Part shown: positions 7,430-9,299 of the stretch, in pieces | Layout: each line of letters opens with the position of its first letter | Position numbering within the stretch: position 1 is the first letter of the stretch | DNA from: Holosporales bacterium | Lineage (GTDB): Bacteria > Pseudomonadota > Alphaproteobacteria > BNTO01 | DNA length: 9,299 nt | Direction: 5' to 3' | Assembly (NCBI GenBank): GCA_031257945.1 | Contig: JAIRNU010000098.1 | Span: 1 to 9,299 of the forward strand | Translations under genes and position numbers: made by a program | Notes under the pieces: model-generated | Databases searched by the model: none | What the model saw: only the letters and a program-made list of their open reading frames with translations | What the model was told of the DNA's origin: nothing

Positions 7430-7444
7430 TGGGCCCATTAACAT
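7423..7444. promoter_or_regulatory. 22-bp near-palindrome over the -35 box (candidate operator)
   Basis: The arms ATGTCAATGGG (7423-7433) and CCCATTAACAT (7434-7444) pair at ten of eleven positions around a perfect GGGCCC centre. The left arm contains the whole -35 hexamer of the big gene's promoter. A regulator bound here would block RNA polymerase. The length and symmetry suit a dimeric repressor; which protein binds is unknown. Confidence 0.5.
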
Positions 7445-7463
7445 GTGTCCAGGTTCGAACCGA

Positions 7464-7475
7464 CCCATTAACATG
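7464..7475. repeat. Third half-site of the operator-like repeat
   Basis: CCCATTAACATG recurs here exactly as at 7434-7445, same orientation, with starts 30 bp apart (about three helical turns). A perfect 10-bp palindrome, GGTTCGAACC (7452-7461), lies between the copies. Confidence 0.5.
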
Positions 7476-7572
7476 CCAAACGCAACACTACATATCTGAC
7501 GACCACCGTCCTAGATAAAAGTTATTCCCTAAGGTCACCCAGATAAGCTAATCTCCTTATAGGTAGTAAACC

Positions 7573-7579
7573 AAGGAGG
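7573..7579 (+). promoter_or_regulatory. Strong ribosome-binding site of the IS30 transposase
   Basis: AAGGAGG lies four bases before the ATG at 7584 and is the best Shine-Dalgarno match in the window, confirming the original start of the now broken transposase gene. Confidence 0.7.
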
Positions 7580-7583
7580 AATT

Positions 7584-8036
7584 ATGCGAAACCACGTGAC
7601 CCGCGATGAGCGTAGTAAAATCGAAGTGCTTTTGTCAATGGGAGTATCGCTTCGGCAAATTGCCAAGCAATTACAAAGGAGCCCATCGACGATAAGTCGT
7701 GAAATCAGGCGCAATTCTAAGTCCACGCGCTATGACTGCTGTGCCGCCGACACCATTGCAAAAGCGCGGCAATACGCCGTACGCAGGGTCCCCAAAAAAA
7801 TGTCAGGCGAGCTCAAGCAAAGTGTACTTGCCGGATTGCGAGAAGACTGGAGCCAAGATTAAGCTGGAAGACTGTGCACCACAGCCACCAGCCAGCCTCG
7901 CCAATCTATTAGCCACACGACAATTTACCGGCTCGTACATAACGACAGAAAAAACGGGGGCACACTCTACACGGCACTTTTGATGTCTGCGCCATATCTA
8001 AGCAAATATTCGGCGCATTTAATGTTGCCTTGGTAA
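7584..8036 (+). pseudogene. IS30-family transposase remnant, nonsense mutated and truncated
   Basis: Residues 6-44 (RDERSKIEVLLSMGVSLRQ, then IAKQLQRSPSTISREIRRN) are the helix-turn-helix DNA-binding domain typical of IS30 transposases. The frame hits TAA at 7860-7862 after WSQD, exactly where family members read WSPEQIAGRL. Beyond the stop the same frame resumes family sequence (AGRL, then ISHTTIYRLVHNDRKNGG and TLYTALL) before turning unrelated and ending at 8036. Intact IS30 transposases have about 300-380 residues with a C-terminal DDE domain; that catalytic domain is entirely absent. The element is therefore dead, though the first 92 residues could still be made as a DNA-binding fragment. 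I could not identify terminal inverted repeats or a target duplication. It lies divergent from the big gene. Confidence 0.88.
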
Positions 8037-8057
8037 TTAATGTGTCCGTAATCAATA

Positions 8058-9131
8058 TCAACGGAGCCAAAAGTCTTGCACTCCATATGCATCAGCTAAA
8101 CAAAGCAGAGCATTTTTTGCAGCGTTTTCTTTGTTACACCCATCAAACTTAAACCTAGAAAAATAACAGCCTAAAGCAGCATTCGCTTTTTCAAATGCAA
8201 TTTCGCATTCACGGCATTTCATCATGCAGTTATAACAACGTTCCGCGTACTGGCACCGCAACTTCCCTCGCTCAAGAGTAAAATCCCAAGGAGACAGTGC
8301 TAAGCGTTCGCACAACTCTCTTATACGAGCCCGATCATTTGGAGCTTTTTCCGACAACTCTCTTAGAGCTCGACAATAAGATTCCACTTCATCTTTTGGA
8401 AAAAACGAAATATGCCCCCTGCCATACCAAAAACCGCACCTTGGCAAGCGCACATCAAGATCGTCATGAAAGTATGGCCTTGTCGCCTCTAGTAATTCTG
8501 GCCGTCCCTGCAGAACCGGGGCGGGGATTGCGTAAAAAGACGAATGAGTGTTCACAATGCCGCTGCAGCTCAAAATTCGCAGGACAGAAACCAGAGATTT
8601 ATACGTTCCGTCAAATGAGGTTTTTCCAGTGAAAAGCCGCTGCGCATCTTTATCCGTTACGGCGGCCCTCGCTTTTGCGACCAATTCATCTGTAATCTGT
8701 TTAACCATTGCATTGCGCTCGGAATTTGGCGAGTTGATAAAGGCGTAAAGGAACAGCGCATAATCGAGCCTTCCGACATTCGATTTGTCCTCAGATAAAA
8801 CTTTCCTAACATATTGAGTCTTCGAGTAGCACATGTCCCAAATTGACGGCACACCAGATAATGGTGCAGCGTTTTGACGGATAGGCGTTGCGTGTAGCTC
8901 TGCGTTTTTGTCGTTTGCTTTGCAGATGGCTCGTGCGGTCGGATCTTCTGGAGTTACATTCTGTGCGTGCTGTTCTGAGGCATCTTTTAGATTAGTACAC
9001 GATGTGCACATTAGTAAGGGGATCAACTTGCACAAGATAGTAACTGCTGTATGGTTATACTTCGTCATAAAAAGGCGGCACATTGTTGCGACCAATAACA
9101 TCCTGACCAAAATAACAGATACAAGAGACAT
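8058..9131 (-). CDS. Exported or anchored protein with Cys-rich tail, function unknown
   Basis: The product is 357 residues from the ATG at 9131 and is not recognised. The N-terminus is doubtful: successive Met codons at residues 1, 11, 17 and 22 all precede one hydrophobic stretch ending LIPLLMCTSCTN, which looks like a lipoprotein signal with Cys45 as lipid site. No start has a clear ribosome site; Met22 (ATG at 9068) would give the tidiest signal. Residues 50-100 are polar. The middle contains an FWYGRGHISFF segment. The last 65 residues carry eight cysteines (293, 299, 302, 306, 309, 322, 332, 344), five of them in a C-x5-C-x2-C-x3-C-x2-C cluster that could form disulfides outside the cytoplasm or hold metal. 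It is transcribed in the same direction as the 1361-residue gene, with the IS30 remnant between them. Confidence 0.75.
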   Translation of the reverse strand: MSLVSVILVRMLLVATMCRLFMTKYNHTAVTILCKLIPLLMCTSCTNLKDASEQHAQNVTPEDPTARAICKANDKNAELHATPIRQNAAPLSGVPSIWDMCYSKTQYVRKVLSEDKSNVGRLDYALFLYAFINSPNSERNAMVKQITDELVAKARAAVTDKDAQRLFTGKTSFDGTYKSLVSVLRILSCSGIVNTHSSFYAIPAPVLQGRPELLEATRPYFHDDLDVRLPRCGFWYGRGHISFFPKDEVESYCRALRELSEKAPNDRARIRELCERLALSPWDFTLERGKLRCQYAERCYNCMMKCRECEIAFEKANAALGCYFSRFKFDGCNKENAAKNALLCLADAYGVQDFWLR

Positions 9132-9186
9132 TCAATTCAAAAATTCAACCTGTGGTTTCGTCTCTAGCGCAGCGGTGAAGCGCCTC

Positions 9187-9297
9187 TTAACAAATCAAAC
9201 GCAACACCAACCCCAAAAAATCACGCAAAAGCCATCTCATCAAATTCCATGCTCGTAAGCTATCATGATTTTGATGTGGTGGTAAGTTAAAACGGCA
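9187..9297 (-). CDS. Possible C-terminal end of a gene entering from the right
   Basis: A minus-strand frame is open from the window edge to TAA at 9187-9189, giving 36 residues that end in a hydrophobic stretch (MRWLLRDFLGLVLRLIC). The part before it (NLPPHQNHDSLRAWN) faintly suggests a transposase tail, but nothing is conclusive. A frame this short may be open by chance. Confidence 0.15.
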   Translation of the reverse strand, partial: CRFNLPPHQNHDSLRAWNLMRWLLRDFLGLVLRLIC

Positions 9298-9299
9298 AA

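Noticed and set aside
7443..7480. tRNA-like piece (GGTTCGAACC followed later by GCCA)
   Set aside because: The T-loop motif is present, but the flanking bases do not form a T-stem and no acceptor, D or anticodon arms can be built upstream.
7437..8047. Near-direct repeat ATTAA(CA)TGTGTCC flanking the IS30 remnant
   Set aside because: IS30 elements normally duplicate only two to three bases. An 8-bp exact match over 600 bases is expected by chance, and no terminal repeats adjoin it.
8297..8632. 111-codon plus-strand ORF antisense to the Cys-rich gene
   Set aside because: It is fully antisense to a better-supported gene, and its composition looks like a shadow frame.

Overview
The window most resembles an accessory stretch of an alphaproteobacterial, probably host-associated genome. 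The evidence is a long-form ribosome hibernation factor with the alphaproteobacterial style of C-terminus (VNVLYKRTDGNFGWV), mixed base composition, several unrecognisable exported proteins, a BspA-type leucine-rich-repeat lipoprotein, a decayed IS30 transposase and a degraded signal-peptide ORF. An intracellular lineage (Rickettsiales or Holosporales type) would fit, but this is inference; nothing in the window names a species.

Layout, left to right. Bases 1-231 hold a doubtful partial reading frame and a leader with a strong ribosome-binding site. Bases 232-753 (+) encode a small exported or lipid-anchored membrane protein. It converges on hpf (912-1490, -), with a hairpin terminator between them. 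hpf has its own promoter at 1521-1550. Bases 1765-2748 (-) encode a predicted lipoprotein with two membrane segments and four LRR_5 repeats. A 467-base gap follows, containing a plus-strand signal-peptide ORF interrupted by an in-frame stop (3005-3157). Bases 3287-7372 (-) encode a 1361-residue Sec-exported protein of unknown function. A 24-codon ORF overlaps its stop by ATGA. The big gene has a good sigma-70-type promoter whose -35 box lies inside a 22-bp near-palindrome, with a third half-site 30 bp away. Divergent from it is an IS30 transposase remnant (7584-8036, +) with an in-frame stop and no catalytic domain. Bases 8058-9131 (-) encode another exported or membrane-anchored unknown protein with a cysteine-rich tail. 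A possible partial frame touches the right edge.

Taken together, hpf is the only recognisable housekeeping gene. Every other intact large gene begins with a signal sequence or hydrophobic anchor, so the region looks like a cluster of surface or secreted proteins in a patch of gene turnover. The most interesting items are the large exported protein, whose C-terminal third faintly recalls the N-lobe of HECT ubiquitin ligases (speculative), and the operator-like dyad over its promoter. No complete new multi-gene system can be demonstrated from sequence alone.
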